Assembly: GCF_003072125.1 (NCBI RefSeq)
Contig: NZ_QCYH01000002.1
Coordinates: forward strand, 248,001 to 312,000
Direction: 5' to 3'
Source: Pelagivirga sediminicola
GTDB taxonomy: Bacteria > Pseudomonadota > Alphaproteobacteria > Rhodobacterales > Rhodobacteraceae
Length of the DNA stretch: 64,000 nt
Under the pieces are notes generated by a model. That model saw only the letters and a program-made list of their open reading frames with translations. It searched no databases and had not been told where the DNA came from. This document shows, one piece after another, positions 53,651 through 62,745 of the stretch. The stretch's first letter is position 1. Every line of letters begins with the position of its first letter. A program made the position numbers and the translations under genes.

Positions 53651-54631
53651 ATGTCTGGAATGGACAAGCGCATGGATCATGGCACGGGCCGCCCTGCCGG
53701 GGCCGCAAGAATCGGGATCCTGCCGATCGCCGATTTTGCCGTGATGTCCTATGCCGCCACGGTCGAGCCGTTGCGCGCGGCGAACCTGCTGGCGGATCGC
53801 CCGCTTTACGAGATCATTCACCTTGCGGCGGATGACGCGCCGGTGCGCAGCTCGGGCGCCGCCGCGGTGCCGCCCGATGCGCGCGTCGGCGATGCGCTGA
53901 GGCTGGACATGCTGTTCGTGATCGCGGGCGGCGACATCAGCGATTTCAGCGATCCGCCGCTCTATCGCTGGCTGGCGCGGCTGGCGCGCGAGGGCGTGCA
54001 GCTGGGCGGGGTGTCGGGCGGACCGGTCATCCTGGCGCGTGCGGGGCTGATGGCGGGGCGGCGCATGACGCTGCATTGGGAATATGCCGAGGCGCTGGCC
54101 GAGATGTCGCCCGATCTGGCGGTCGAGCGGACGCTTTACGTGATCGACCGGGACCGCATGACCTGCGCGGGCGGCACCGCGCCGCTGGACATGATGCATG
54201 CGCTGATCGCGCGGCAACACGGGCCCATCTTCGCGCGGCGCGTCAGCGACTGGTTCATGCATACCGACATCCGCCCGCCCATCGGCCCGCAGCGCGCCGG
54301 TCTTGCGCAGCGCGTGGGCAGCCATACGCCCGCCGTGCTGGATGCGGTCGAGGCGATGGAGAGCCATGTCGCCGATCCGCTGGACCTGAACCAGCTTGCG
54401 AGCATTGCGGGCGTGTCCGCGCGGCAGCTGAACCGGCTTTTCGCCGATCAGCTGGGCCAGCCCGCCATGCGCTATTACCGCGCGCTGCGGCTGGACCGCG
54501 CGCGCAGCCTTCTGCGCAATTCGGCCCTGCCGCTGACGCAGATCGCGCTGGCGACGGGATTTGCCAATTCATCGCATTTCAGCCGCGCCTATTCGGAGCA
54601 GTTCGGGCAGGCGCCCTCGCGCTATCGGTAG
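53651..54631 (+). CDS. GlxA-family AraC-type transcriptional regulator
   Basis: 326 residues. N-terminal DJ-1/PfpI-like (class I glutamine amidotransferase-like) domain (RIGILPIADFAVMSYAATVE to about 185) without an obvious catalytic Cys nucleophile at the elbow (GVSGGPVILA), then a C-terminal AraC HTH (LNQLASIAGVSARQLNRLFA and ALPLTQIALATGFANSSHFS with RAYSEQFGQAPSRYR). This architecture is that of GbdR/SouR-type regulators of glycine betaine and sarcosine catabolism, so control of soxBDAG is likely. ATG 53651 or 53660 may be the start. It ends 3 bp from convergent dapA. Confidence 0.9.
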   Translation: MSGMDKRMDHGTGRPAGAARIGILPIADFAVMSYAATVEPLRAANLLADRPLYEIIHLAADDAPVRSSGAAAVPPDARVGDALRLDMLFVIAGGDISDFSDPPLYRWLARLAREGVQLGGVSGGPVILARAGLMAGRRMTLHWEYAEALAEMSPDLAVERTLYVIDRDRMTCAGGTAPLDMMHALIARQHGPIFARRVSDWFMHTDIRPPIGPQRAGLAQRVGSHTPAVLDAVEAMESHVADPLDLNQLASIAGVSARQLNRLFADQLGQPAMRYYRALRLDRARSLLRNSALPLTQIALATGFANSSHFSRAYSEQFGQAPSRYR

Positions 54632-54634
54632 CGG

Positions 54635-55510
54635 TCAGTCCAGCAGCCCGGCATGCTGCATCGCCGCCTTGACCAGCGCCTTGGTGCCATCGGTCAGCGG
54701 CACCAGCGGCGAGCGGACATCGGCGCTGCACCGGCCCAGAAGCGACAGCGCGTATTTCACGCCGACCAGCCCCGGCTCGGTAAAGATGGCGTGATGCAGC
54801 GGCATCAGCCGGTCCTGGATCTTGAGCGCCTCGGCGTAATCGCCCTTGAGGCAGGCGGCCTGAAGCTGCGCGGACAGCTTCGGCGCGACGTTGGCGGTGA
54901 CGGAAATGCAGCCAACCCCGCCTTGGGCGTTGAAGCCGTGGGCGGTGGCATCCTCGCCCGAGATCTGGATGAAATCCGGCCCGCAGGTGATGCGCTGCGC
55001 GCAGACGCGGGCCAGATCGCCGGTGGCGTCCTTGACCCCGACGATGCGCGGCAGTTTGGCCAATTCGCCCATCGTCGCGGGCGACATGTCCACCGCCGAG
55101 CGGCCGGGAATGTTGTAGATGACGATCGGCAGATCGCAGCTGTCATGGGCGGCGGTGAAATGCGCGATCAGCCCGGCCTGCGTCGGCTTGTTGTAATAGG
55201 GCGTGACGACCAGCGCGGCATCGGCGCCGACCTTGTGGGCGTGCTGCATGAACTCCACCGTTTCGGCGGTGTTGTTGCTGCCTGCGCCCGCGATCACGGG
55301 GATGCGGCCCCGGACCACGCGCACGACCTCTTCGACGACGGCCTTGTGCTCGGTATGGGTCAGCGTGGGCGATTCGCCCGTGGTGCCGACCGGCACCAGA
55401 CCATCGCTGCCCTGTTCGATATGCCACTCGATCAGTTTGCCCAGCGTATCGAAGTCCACTTCGCCGTTTTTCAGGGGCGTGACCAGGGCCGGAAGGGATC
55501 CTTTGATCAT
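54635..55510 (-). CDS. dapA: 4-hydroxy-tetrahydrodipicolinate synthase
   Basis: 291 residues. It condenses pyruvate and aspartate semialdehyde in lysine/DAP synthesis. The Schiff-base Lys160 in IVGVKDATG, Tyr132 in VIYNIPGR, Thr44 in GTTGE and Tyr106 in TPYYNKPTQ are all present, matching E. coli DapA. ATG 55510 follows GGAG by 8 nt; a GTG one codon upstream is less likely. It diverges from slt over 153 bp. Confidence 0.96.
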   Translation of the reverse strand: MIKGSLPALVTPLKNGEVDFDTLGKLIEWHIEQGSDGLVPVGTTGESPTLTHTEHKAVVEEVVRVVRGRIPVIAGAGSNNTAETVEFMQHAHKVGADAALVVTPYYNKPTQAGLIAHFTAAHDSCDLPIVIYNIPGRSAVDMSPATMGELAKLPRIVGVKDATGDLARVCAQRITCGPDFIQISGEDATAHGFNAQGGVGCISVTANVAPKLSAQLQAACLKGDYAEALKIQDRLMPLHHAIFTEPGLVGVKYALSLLGRCSADVRSPLVPLTDGTKALVKAAMQHAGLLD

Positions 55511-55663
55511 CACGTGAACTCCAATTCTTGTCGCGGGGCGTCATCGCCCGGTTGTGGGGCGCACATTGTGGCAAGGCGGCGTCCGCTGCCCTATATGGGC
55601 CGGGTGGACGGCGCTTTGGCGCGCGCTTAGGCTGGGGCCGTCTATCCTTTGCAATGACGGGAA

Positions 55664-57649
55664 ATGCAAGCCATGTTGCGTCCTCTTTTCGCCGCCTTGC
55701 TGCTGTTCAGCGGCGCTTTGCCTGCGTTTTCCCAAGGCCCCGAGCGCATCCTGCCGCCCCGGCCGCTGGCGTCGGCGCTCGATGCGGGGGCCGCCGGGCG
55801 ATGGGCGCGCGCCGCCGCGCTGGCCGAGCGCGACGGGCCGGTGGCCGGCGCGCTGGTCGAATGGGCGCGCCTGCGCTCGGGGCGCGGCACGGCGGAGGAG
55901 GTGCTGGCGTTTCTTGCGGCATATCCGCATTGGCCGGGGCTGGACCGGCTGCGCATGCAATCGCTGGAGGCGCTGGAGGACGCCAGCGACGCCGAGATCC
56001 TGGCCTTTTACAAGGGCGCCGCGCCGGAGACGGGCGCGGGCGTGTTGCGCCACGCCGAGGCGCTCAAAAACGCGAACCGGCTGGGCGAGGCCGAAATCGG
56101 CATCGTCGAGGCGTGGCTGACCTTCGATCTGAGCACCGAGGAGCATACCGCGTTCCTTAACGCCTGGGGCCGTTTGCTGGAGCCGCATCACGATGCGCGC
56201 ATGGACATGACGCTGTGGCGCGGGCTGCGCGATTCCGCCCTGATGCTGCCGCTGGTCAGCGATGACATGCGCGCGCGCGCCGACATCCGCCTGATGGCCC
56301 GCGACGGGCGCCGCGGGATCGAGGAAAAGGTGGCGGGCCTGCCCGAAGAGATGCAGCGCGATGCGGGCATCGCGCATATGCTGTTCGAGCTTTATATCAG
56401 TCAGGACAAGGCCGAAAAGGCGATGGACCTCATGCAACGCCAGAGCCGTATCGAGGGCGGGCTGGGCGAGGCGTGGCGCTGGGCCGGGTGGCGGCGCAGC
56501 TTTGCCCGCCGGATGATGCGGAAGGGCGACTATGCCCGCGCCTACGATCTGGCCGCGCATCACCAGCTGGTCGATGGCTCGGCCTATGCGGATCTGGAAT
56601 GGTTGTCGGGGTATCTTGCCCTGCGCTTCATGAACGACCCGGCGCTGGCGCTGGATCATTTCCAGCGGCTGCGCGCGGCGGTCGGCAGCCCCATTTCGAT
56701 GGGGCGCGCGGGCTATTGGATCGGCCGCGCGCAGGAGGCGCTAGGCGATCCCGAGGCGGCACAGATCGCCTATGCGCAAGGGGCCGAGGAGCAGACCAGC
56801 TTTTACGGGCTGCTGGCCGCCGAAAAGGCCGGTCTGCCCGCCGATCCGGGCCTGGCCGGAACCGAGGAATTCGCGCCCTGGCGGCAGGCCGAATTTGCCC
56901 AGGGCGATCTGTTTCGCGCGGCGATGCTGCTGGCCGCGTCGGGGCAGCTGACCTATGCCGAATGGTTCATTACCACGCTGGCCGATACGCTGGAGCGCCC
57001 CGATCTGGGCAGCCTCGGCGCCGCGCTGGGCGATCTGGGCCAGCCGCATCTGCAGGTCATGCTGGGCAAGGCGGCGGCGCAGCGCGGGATCGTGCTGCCG
57101 GCCGCCTATTACGCGCTGCACCCGATGCGCGCGCTGGATCTGCCGGTGCCGATGGAAATGGCCCTCGCCATTGCCCGCCGCGAGAGCGAGTTCGATCATC
57201 TCGTGGCCAGCGGCGCGGGCGCGCTGGGCCTGATGCAGGTGCTGCCGGGCACCGCCAGCGACGTGGCGCGCGATCTGGGCATTGCCTATGATCGCAGCGC
57301 GGTTCTGACGGACTGGAGATATAATGCGCAGCTTGGCGCGACCTATCTGGCGCAGATGTCGCAGCGCTTCGGCGGCAATGTGGTGATGATCTCGGCGGCC
57401 TATAACGCCGGCCCCGCCCGCCCGCCGCGCTGGATATCCGAGCAGGGCGATCCGCGCAGCGGCGTGGGGATGGGCGCGCTCGACGTGATCGACTGGATCG
57501 AGTTCATTCCCTTCGACGAGACGCGCAATTACGTCCAGCGCGTTGCCGAAAGCCTGCCGGTCTACCGGGCGCGCCTTGGCAAGGCGCCCCACCCGGTGCC
57601 CTTCAGCGAGGAATTGACCGGCGCCACGATCCCCGCCTCCCTGAACTGA
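55664..57649 (+). CDS. slt: Soluble lytic murein transglycosylase, Slt70-like
   Basis: 661 residues. Periplasmic enzyme that cleaves the glycan strand of peptidoglycan. A signal peptide (LRPLFAALLLFSGALPAFSQ) is followed by a long superhelical alpha domain (about 40-480) and the SLT lysozyme-like domain: Glu507 in ALAIARRESEFD, then GALGLMQVLPGTASDVARDL and MISAAYNAGPARPPRW. ATG 55664 and 55673 are both possible. Length is typical of alphaproteobacterial Slt. Confidence 0.94.
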   Translation: MQAMLRPLFAALLLFSGALPAFSQGPERILPPRPLASALDAGAAGRWARAAALAERDGPVAGALVEWARLRSGRGTAEEVLAFLAAYPHWPGLDRLRMQSLEALEDASDAEILAFYKGAAPETGAGVLRHAEALKNANRLGEAEIGIVEAWLTFDLSTEEHTAFLNAWGRLLEPHHDARMDMTLWRGLRDSALMLPLVSDDMRARADIRLMARDGRRGIEEKVAGLPEEMQRDAGIAHMLFELYISQDKAEKAMDLMQRQSRIEGGLGEAWRWAGWRRSFARRMMRKGDYARAYDLAAHHQLVDGSAYADLEWLSGYLALRFMNDPALALDHFQRLRAAVGSPISMGRAGYWIGRAQEALGDPEAAQIAYAQGAEEQTSFYGLLAAEKAGLPADPGLAGTEEFAPWRQAEFAQGDLFRAAMLLAASGQLTYAEWFITTLADTLERPDLGSLGAALGDLGQPHLQVMLGKAAAQRGIVLPAAYYALHPMRALDLPVPMEMALAIARRESEFDHLVASGAGALGLMQVLPGTASDVARDLGIAYDRSAVLTDWRYNAQLGATYLAQMSQRFGGNVVMISAAYNAGPARPPRWISEQGDPRSGVGMGALDVIDWIEFIPFDETRNYVQRVAESLPVYRARLGKAPHPVPFSEELTGATIPASLN

Positions 57650-57650
57650 C

Positions 57651-57672
57651 GCGCGCAGACCGGGCTGCGCGC
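57651..57672. terminator. Hairpin between convergent slt and the outer membrane protein gene
   Basis: Perfect 8-bp arms GCGCGCAG (57651-57658) and CTGCGCGC (57665-57672), 6-nt loop, in the 32-bp gap. GC-only stem without T-run. Confidence 0.45.
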
Positions 57673-57681
57673 GCCAAAGCT

Positions 57682-58815
57682 TCAGAACATCCGCCGCCAG
57701 CCCACGCCCAGCACCCAATCGGTGCCCAGCCGCGGCCCGTTCAGATCCTGATAGATCGGCACGCCGATATCGGCGCCCAGCTTGTGCCCTTTCAGCGGGC
57801 CGGTCTGCATGGTGTAATCGACCCCCGCCGTCAGCGTGACCGTATCACCGCCGTGAAAGGCCGGATTGGCGCCCTGCATCGCGCCCCGGATCTGCGGGTC
57901 GCGCCCGTCGATCCGGCCCAGCCGGGCGGCTTCGATCCGGCCCCACCAGGACACGGCGGCGCCCGGCTTGTAACTGGCCCAGGCCGACAGCGCGATCTCG
58001 TCGCCCAGGGAATATCCCTCGTCATTGCTGCCCAGCCGAATGATGCCGCGCAGCTGCCCGCCCCAATTCACGCGCCCCGCGCCGCTGCGATAGGCGAGCG
58101 CCGGCATCAGATCATAGGTGCCCGAGCCCAGCTGCATCGGATAGGCCATGCGCATCGTCATGGGCGTGCCCATCGGCGACAGCATCGTGCCGCTTTCGGT
58201 GATCGACCCCGTCGGCAGGCTGAGGCTCATGCTCAGCAGGACCCTCGACGCGCCTGTCGGCTTCAGCCCGTAGGTGGCGCCGATGCGGATATCGCCAAGG
58301 CCGCCTGCGCGCATTTTCGATGTGCCCAGCGTGGCGGTGCCGGACGGCCCGGCATAGGTCAGCGATGTCATGCTCTTCTCGACATAGGGCAGCATCGCCA
58401 TCAGGCTCAGCCGGTCCGTCGCGCCATACATCAGGCCCAGCATGTGCATCTGCATCGTCATTTCCTGCGGCACCACGCGCAAGATCGGCGGCTGTCCCGG
58501 CGCGCCGAAAAAGACGTTGGGGATGGTGGTGGCGATGGTGTCGCTGCTGACCTCGCGGGTGCCGATGCGGTTGTCCGACATCGACATCGCGCCAAAGCGG
58601 TAGCTCATCATGAACTTGCCTTGCCGCGCCAGATGGTTGCCCATCACGCCGGCCGGGCCGTGCATGTCGCCATGCCCGCCTATCGCACCATGCGCGCCTT
58701 GCGCCATCTGCCCCTTTGGCGCGCCCGTCGCCGGCATGCTCATGTCCTGCGCCATCGCAGGCGCGCCTGTCAGCCCGGCCGCAAGGGCCAGCGCCTGTAA
58801 AAGAAATCGTTTCAT
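57682..58815 (-). CDS. His/Met-rich outer membrane transporter-like protein
   Basis: 377 residues. A signal peptide (MKRFLLQALALAAGLTGAPA, ending AMA) is followed by a Met/His/Gly-rich segment (residues 24-75: QDMSMP, QMAQGAHGAIGGHGDMHGP, NHLARQGKFMMSYRFGAMSM) and alternating amphipathic strands up to a C-terminal GWRRMF with a terminal Phe, the mark of an outer membrane beta-barrel. It resembles the phenol MetA-pathway/transporter class that often accompanies copper genes. The His/Met-rich part suggests copper binding. Located 67 bp downstream of a DUF2946 gene in the same direction. Confidence 0.8.
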   Translation of the reverse strand: MKRFLLQALALAAGLTGAPAMAQDMSMPATGAPKGQMAQGAHGAIGGHGDMHGPAGVMGNHLARQGKFMMSYRFGAMSMSDNRIGTREVSSDTIATTIPNVFFGAPGQPPILRVVPQEMTMQMHMLGLMYGATDRLSLMAMLPYVEKSMTSLTYAGPSGTATLGTSKMRAGGLGDIRIGATYGLKPTGASRVLLSMSLSLPTGSITESGTMLSPMGTPMTMRMAYPMQLGSGTYDLMPALAYRSGAGRVNWGGQLRGIIRLGSNDEGYSLGDEIALSAWASYKPGAAVSWWGRIEAARLGRIDGRDPQIRGAMQGANPAFHGGDTVTLTAGVDYTMQTGPLKGHKLGADIGVPIYQDLNGPRLGTDWVLGVGWRRMF

Positions 58816-58882
58816 TGTCTGTCACTATCTTTGCTTGTGCGCACGTGCGGCGCAGCTGTATCTGATTGAACGAGTGGGAAAA

Positions 58883-59260
58883 TCAGACGGGCAAAGGGGG
58901 CGCGCGGGCCGGATTGGCGGGCAGGCGCGCAGGGCGCCGCGGGCGCGGATCCGGCAGCGCATGAACCTGCGCCGCGGCGCGGGCAGGGGCGGCGGCCAAA
59001 GGCGGCTCCATCGCCACCAGCGCCAGCGTGATCCCGCACAGGCTGCAATGATCGGGCGCGGCGCCGCCGAGATCGCCCAGCGGGCCGCCGGTATCCACCT
59101 GAACGATCTGCCCATTCAGGCACAGCGACGTCAGGCCCCGGCCCGCGTCGCCGGACATGACACCGACCGCCAGGAGCTGCAGCATCAGCGACAGCCCCAT
59201 AAGGACCGGCAACGCGCCGGAGGCTTGCAGTATCTGGCGAAGGCAAAGGCGGCGCGTCAT
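58883..59260 (-). CDS. DUF2946 family protein
   Basis: 125 residues. One membrane helix near the N-terminus (ALPVLMGLSLMLQLLAVGVM), then the periplasmic loop with Cys47 and the DUF2946 motif PDHCSLCGI (Cys72, Cys75). The C-terminal tail is Ala/Pro/Arg-rich. DUF2946 genes are often found with copper efflux and TonB-receptor genes; no enzyme function is known. ATG 59260 is chosen as the first Met before the helix. Probably an operon with the His/Met-rich outer membrane protein. Confidence 0.82.
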   Translation of the reverse strand: MTRRLCLRQILQASGALPVLMGLSLMLQLLAVGVMSGDAGRGLTSLCLNGQIVQVDTGGPLGDLGGAAPDHCSLCGITLALVAMEPPLAAAPARAAAQVHALPDPRPRRPARLPANPARAPPLPV

Positions 59261-59388
59261 GGGGTCAGGGCAATGCGTGAATATCTGCCCACAGCAGTAG
59301 CGCCGTATTCTCCGCGCGCGAAGCGCAACCGGCCGGGCGCGGCGCGGCACGGTGCCGCATCTGCCCCGGCCGCGCCGCGGCCATCCGG

Positions 59389-59410
59389 CTTCATCTTGGC
59401 CGAAATACTC
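59389..59410 (-). repeat. Interspersed motif, copy 4 (best match)
   Basis: Minus strand GAGTATTT-CGGC-CAAGATGAAG, 19 bp downstream of the EamA stop and upstream of the DUF2946 gene. Confidence 0.7.
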
Positions 59411-59428
59411 GCGCCGCAGGCTCCTGCG

Positions 59429-60295
59429 TCACGCCACCTTGCGCTGGCGCCAGAGCGTGAACAGACCCGCGCCCACCACGATCACCACGCCGATCGCCAC
59501 GTTCATGCGGATCGTCTCGCCGAACACCGCGACACCGATGATCGAGACGAACACCAGTTGCAGATAGGCGAAGGGCTGCACGGCGCTGGCCTCGGCCACC
59601 GCGTAGCATTTGATCAGCGTGAAGTGGCCCAGCACCCCGGTCAGGCACAGTGCGGCCATCCAGCCCCAGTCGGCCGGCGCCATCGGCTCCCAGAACCACA
59701 TGCCGACGCAGGTCATGCCCGCGGCGCCCACCGTGCCGGTCCAGAAAAAGCTGGTCGCCGCCGTATCGCGCCGCGCCGCATAGCGCGTCAGCAGACCGTA
59801 AAGCGCAAACATCAGCGCGCCGATCAGCGGGATGATCGCCGCGGGCTCGAACACGGTCACGCCCGGCTCGAGGATGATCAGCACGCCGACAAACCCGATG
59901 CCGATGGCGGTCCAGCGCCGCCAGCCCACGTATTCGCCCAGGACCGGGCCCGACAGGGCGGCGATCAGCAGCGGATAAAAGGCGAAAACGGCATGCGTTT
60001 CGATCAGCCCGAGGATGGTGAAGGCGACGATGAGCAGGCAGATCTCCGTCACCAGCAAAAGCGCGCGAAAGGTTTGCAAGAATGGCTGCGTCGTGCGCGC
60101 GGCGGCGCGCAGACCGCCCGGCTTGCGCGCCGACACGGCCAGAACGAACGCCGCAAAGAACCAGTAACGGATCATGATGACCATATAGACGTTGTATTCC
60201 GCCGCCAGATGGCGAGACAGCCCGTCCTGAATTGCGAAGATCAGCGTCGTGGCCAGCATCAGCAGGATGCCCAGCCGCGTGTTTTGTTCCGTCAT
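59429..60295 (-). CDS. EamA-family (DMT) transporter
   Basis: 288 residues with ten membrane helices in two EamA repeats (LGILLMLATTLIFAIQDGLS; second repeat IIPLIGALMFALYGLLTRYA). Members export or import small metabolites such as amino acids, nucleosides or cofactors; the substrate is unknown. ATG 60295 overlaps the mnmD stop by 4 bp (ATGA), so the two genes are translationally coupled. Confidence 0.92.
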   Translation of the reverse strand: MTEQNTRLGILLMLATTLIFAIQDGLSRHLAAEYNVYMVIMIRYWFFAAFVLAVSARKPGGLRAAARTTQPFLQTFRALLLVTEICLLIVAFTILGLIETHAVFAFYPLLIAALSGPVLGEYVGWRRWTAIGIGFVGVLIILEPGVTVFEPAAIIPLIGALMFALYGLLTRYAARRDTAATSFFWTGTVGAAGMTCVGMWFWEPMAPADWGWMAALCLTGVLGHFTLIKCYAVAEASAVQPFAYLQLVFVSIIGVAVFGETIRMNVAIGVVIVVGAGLFTLWRQRKVA

Positions 60296-60969
60296 CGCGG
60301 CATCCTTGCCCTGGTCATGTGTCTTTTGCGTCCGTAACCCGGCACGCGGCTAACGTCCATGCCCGCCGCCGCCAGCGCGCGGCGCACATCCCCGGCCGCC
60401 GTATAGGTCGCCGCCGTGCCGCCCGGCGCGGTGTGTGCGGCGACGGCGGCCATCAGGGCAGGCTCCCACAGCTGCGGATTGCGCGCGGGCGCAAAGCCGT
60501 CGAGGAACCACGCATCGGCGGCGCCCCTCCAGGCGGGCAGGGTGGCGCGCGCGTCGCCGATGATCACGTCCAGATGCACGCCGTCGCCCAGCTCGATCCC
60601 CGACTCGATGCGTTGCCAGCCCTCCAGCAGCCGCGCCGCGCGGGACGCCAGCGCGGGAAAGACGGCGAGCGCGCGCGCCATGTCGCCTGCGGCCAGCGGA
60701 TAGGCCTCGAACGAGGTGAGGTGCAGCGTGCCGGGCGCGCCTGCCGCCGCCCATGCCTCGGCCGCGACCAGCATGTTCAGCCCGGTGCCAAAGCCCAGCT
60801 CGGCCACGCGGAACCCGTCGCGGAACCGCGCGGGCAGATCGTTGCCGTCCAGAAAGACATGGCGCGTCTCCGCCAGGCCATCATCAAGGCTGAAATACGG
60901 ATCGTCGAAGCGGCGCGAAACCGGCACGTCGCCCGCCTTCCAGTCCAGCCCGGCGCGCTGGTCCTGCAT
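60292..60969 (-). CDS. mnmD: tRNA 5-methylaminomethyl-2-thiouridine methyltransferase MnmD (MnmC N-domain)
   Basis: 225 residues. SAM-dependent methylation of nm5s2U34 to mnm5s2U34 in tRNA. DDPYFSLDDGLAETRHVFLDGNDLP, the SAM site VAELGFGTGLNMLVAAEAW, and DAWFLDGFAPARNPQLWEP are the MnmC methyltransferase marks. The protein lacks the C-terminal FAD oxidase domain fused in E. coli MnmC. The oxidase-like gene at 61027 diverges from it over 57 bp. Confidence 0.93.
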   Translation of the reverse strand: MQDQRAGLDWKAGDVPVSRRFDDPYFSLDDGLAETRHVFLDGNDLPARFRDGFRVAELGFGTGLNMLVAAEAWAAAGAPGTLHLTSFEAYPLAAGDMARALAVFPALASRAARLLEGWQRIESGIELGDGVHLDVIIGDARATLPAWRGAADAWFLDGFAPARNPQLWEPALMAAVAAHTAPGGTAATYTAAGDVRRALAAAGMDVSRVPGYGRKRHMTRARMPR

Positions 60970-61026
60970 GGCACAGTCCTTTATGCAAGGGTGAAATCAG
61001 GCGAACCATGCAGGGGGGCAAGGCGA

Positions 61027-62058
61027 ATGGCAATGGCCGATGTGACGGTGCGCGGCGCGGGCATTTTCGGGCTGTCGGTGGCCTGGGCCTGCGCGCGGCG
61101 CGGCGCCGCCGTGCAGGTGATCGACCCTGCCGGGCCGGGGGCGGGCGCCTCGGGCGGTATCGTCGGCGCGCTGGCGCCGCATGTGCCGGAAAACTGGAAC
61201 GACAAGAAGGCGTTCCAGCTGGACAGCCTGCTGATGGCAGAGACGTTCTGGGCCGAGGTGGCCGAAATCTCGGGCCGCTCGCCGGGTTATGCGCGCACCG
61301 GGCGGCTGCAACCGCTGGAGCCGGGCGGCGCCGCGCTGGCCGAGGCGCGGGCGGGCTGGTCGCGCAGTCTGTGGCAGGGCCGCGCGGTCTGGCGCGTGGC
61401 GGATGCCGCGGAGTTTGCGCATACGCCGGAATGTGAAGGGGGCCGCGTCATTCACGACACGCTGACCGCGCGGCTGCATCCGGCGCAGGCCTGCGCGGCG
61501 CTGGCCGCCGCGCTGAAGGTCAAGGGCGGTGTGATCCGCACCGAGGGGGATGATGAGGGGCGCGTGATCCGCGCCATCGGCGCGGCGGATCTGGCCGCGC
61601 TGAACGCCGTCCTTCCCCGGCAGGTGGGCGCGGCCATCAAGGGGCAGGCGGCGCTGATGGATCTTGCGCTGCCGGATCATCCGCAGATCTTTGCGAATGG
61701 CGTGCACATCGTCCCGCATGAGGATGGCACCACCGCCATCGGATCGACCACCGAGCGGGATTTCGACGGGCTGGGCACCGACGCGCTGCTGGACGAGGTG
61801 ATCGCCGCCGCGCGCGCGGCCTTCGCCCCGCTGCGGGATGCGCGCGTGATCCGCCGCTGGGCCGGGCTGCGCCCGCGCACGCGCAGCCGCGCGCCGATGC
61901 TGGGCGCGCATCCGCTGCATCCGGGGCAGTTCATCGCCAATGGCGGCTTCAAGATCGGCTTTGGCATGGCGCCCAAGGTGGGCGAGGTGATGGCGGATCT
62001 GGTGCTGGAGGGCCTTGATGCCATCCCCGAAGGATTCCGCCCCGAGGCATCGCTGTGA
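61027..62058 (+). CDS. FAD-dependent oxidoreductase, DAO family (possible MnmC oxidase half)
   Basis: 343 residues. DAO (D-amino acid/glycine oxidase-like) fold: VTVRGAGIFGLSVAWACARR (N-terminal GxGxxG), GPGAGASGGIVGALAPHVPE and a C-terminal RRWAGLRPRTRSRAPMLGAH then FIANGGFKIGFGMAPKVGE. In E. coli MnmC a domain of this fold converts cmnm5 to nm5 on tRNA. Adjacent divergent mnmD supports that role here, but substrate-side residues cannot be judged by eye; a plain amino-acid oxidase is possible. Start at 61027 or 61033. Its stop overlaps the next gene (GTGA). Confidence 0.88.
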   Translation: MAMADVTVRGAGIFGLSVAWACARRGAAVQVIDPAGPGAGASGGIVGALAPHVPENWNDKKAFQLDSLLMAETFWAEVAEISGRSPGYARTGRLQPLEPGGAALAEARAGWSRSLWQGRAVWRVADAAEFAHTPECEGGRVIHDTLTARLHPAQACAALAAALKVKGGVIRTEGDDEGRVIRAIGAADLAALNAVLPRQVGAAIKGQAALMDLALPDHPQIFANGVHIVPHEDGTTAIGSTTERDFDGLGTDALLDEVIAAARAAFAPLRDARVIRRWAGLRPRTRSRAPMLGAHPLHPGQFIANGGFKIGFGMAPKVGEVMADLVLEGLDAIPEGFRPEASL

Positions 62059-62564
62059 CGGCGCCCGGCGCGCGCGACATGGTCCTGACACCCATGGGCC
62101 TGCGCTATCGCGGACGGCTTTATCCGTGCAGCATCGGCAAGGGCGGGCTGACGCGCGCCAAGCGCGAGGGCGACGGCGCGACGCCCGTGGGCGCGCATCG
62201 CATTGTCATGACGCTCTACCGCCCCGACCGGATGGCAGCGCCCGCGCCTTGGGCGCGCCCCATCGTGACCGGCGATCTGTGGAGCGACGATGCAGGCGAC
62301 GCCGCCTACAACACCTGGGTGCGCGCGCCCTATCGGCACAGCCACGAGGCGCTGCGCCGGGCCGATCCGCTTTATGATCTGGTGCTGGTCACCGACTGGA
62401 ACTGGCCGCATGCGGTGCCGGGCCGGGGCAGCTGCATTTTCATGCATCGATGGCGCAGGCCCGGCTATCCGACCGAAGGCTGCATTGCGCTGCGCCGCGA
62501 TCATCTGCATCGGATCGCCGCGCAGGCCGCGCCGGGAACGCGCCTGATCGTGCCGGATCTTTAA
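62055..62564 (+). CDS. L,D-transpeptidase (YkuD) family protein
   Basis: 169 residues. Catalytic motif IFMHRWRRPGYPTEGCIALRR with His131 and Cys143. A YkuD-only protein with no signal peptide visible in this frame, so it may act in the cytoplasm or be exported by another route. The YPTEGCIAL form is typical of the small alphaproteobacterial YkuD proteins. GTG 62055 overlaps the oxidoreductase stop by 4 bp. Confidence 0.87.
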   Translation: MTAPGARDMVLTPMGLRYRGRLYPCSIGKGGLTRAKREGDGATPVGAHRIVMTLYRPDRMAAPAPWARPIVTGDLWSDDAGDAAYNTWVRAPYRHSHEALRRADPLYDLVLVTDWNWPHAVPGRGSCIFMHRWRRPGYPTEGCIALRRDHLHRIAAQAAPGTRLIVPDL

Positions 62565-62745
62565 AGATGCCGCGCCGTTTCGGGACCGGATTTTCATCCG
62601 GTTGCGGGAAACGTGAGCCGAAATCTGCCGAAATCAAAGCGGGACATAGATAAAGAAAACTTTGCGCGCACCAGGCGAACAGTTTCTTTTGCGCTTTGAT
62701 CCGAATTTGTTTAAGTAAAGCCACTAATTCATCAATGGGACTCCA
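62565..62745. promoter_or_regulatory. AT-rich upstream region of the H-NS-like gene
   Basis: 181 bp, markedly AT-richer than its surroundings. It contains a 7-bp hairpin ACCGGAT/ATCCGGT (62585-62602), likely the end of the previous operon, and a 10-bp tandem repeat GCCGAAATC-T/A (62617-62636). AT-rich, possibly curved DNA is the usual target of H-NS proteins, so autoregulation is plausible. Confidence 0.45.
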
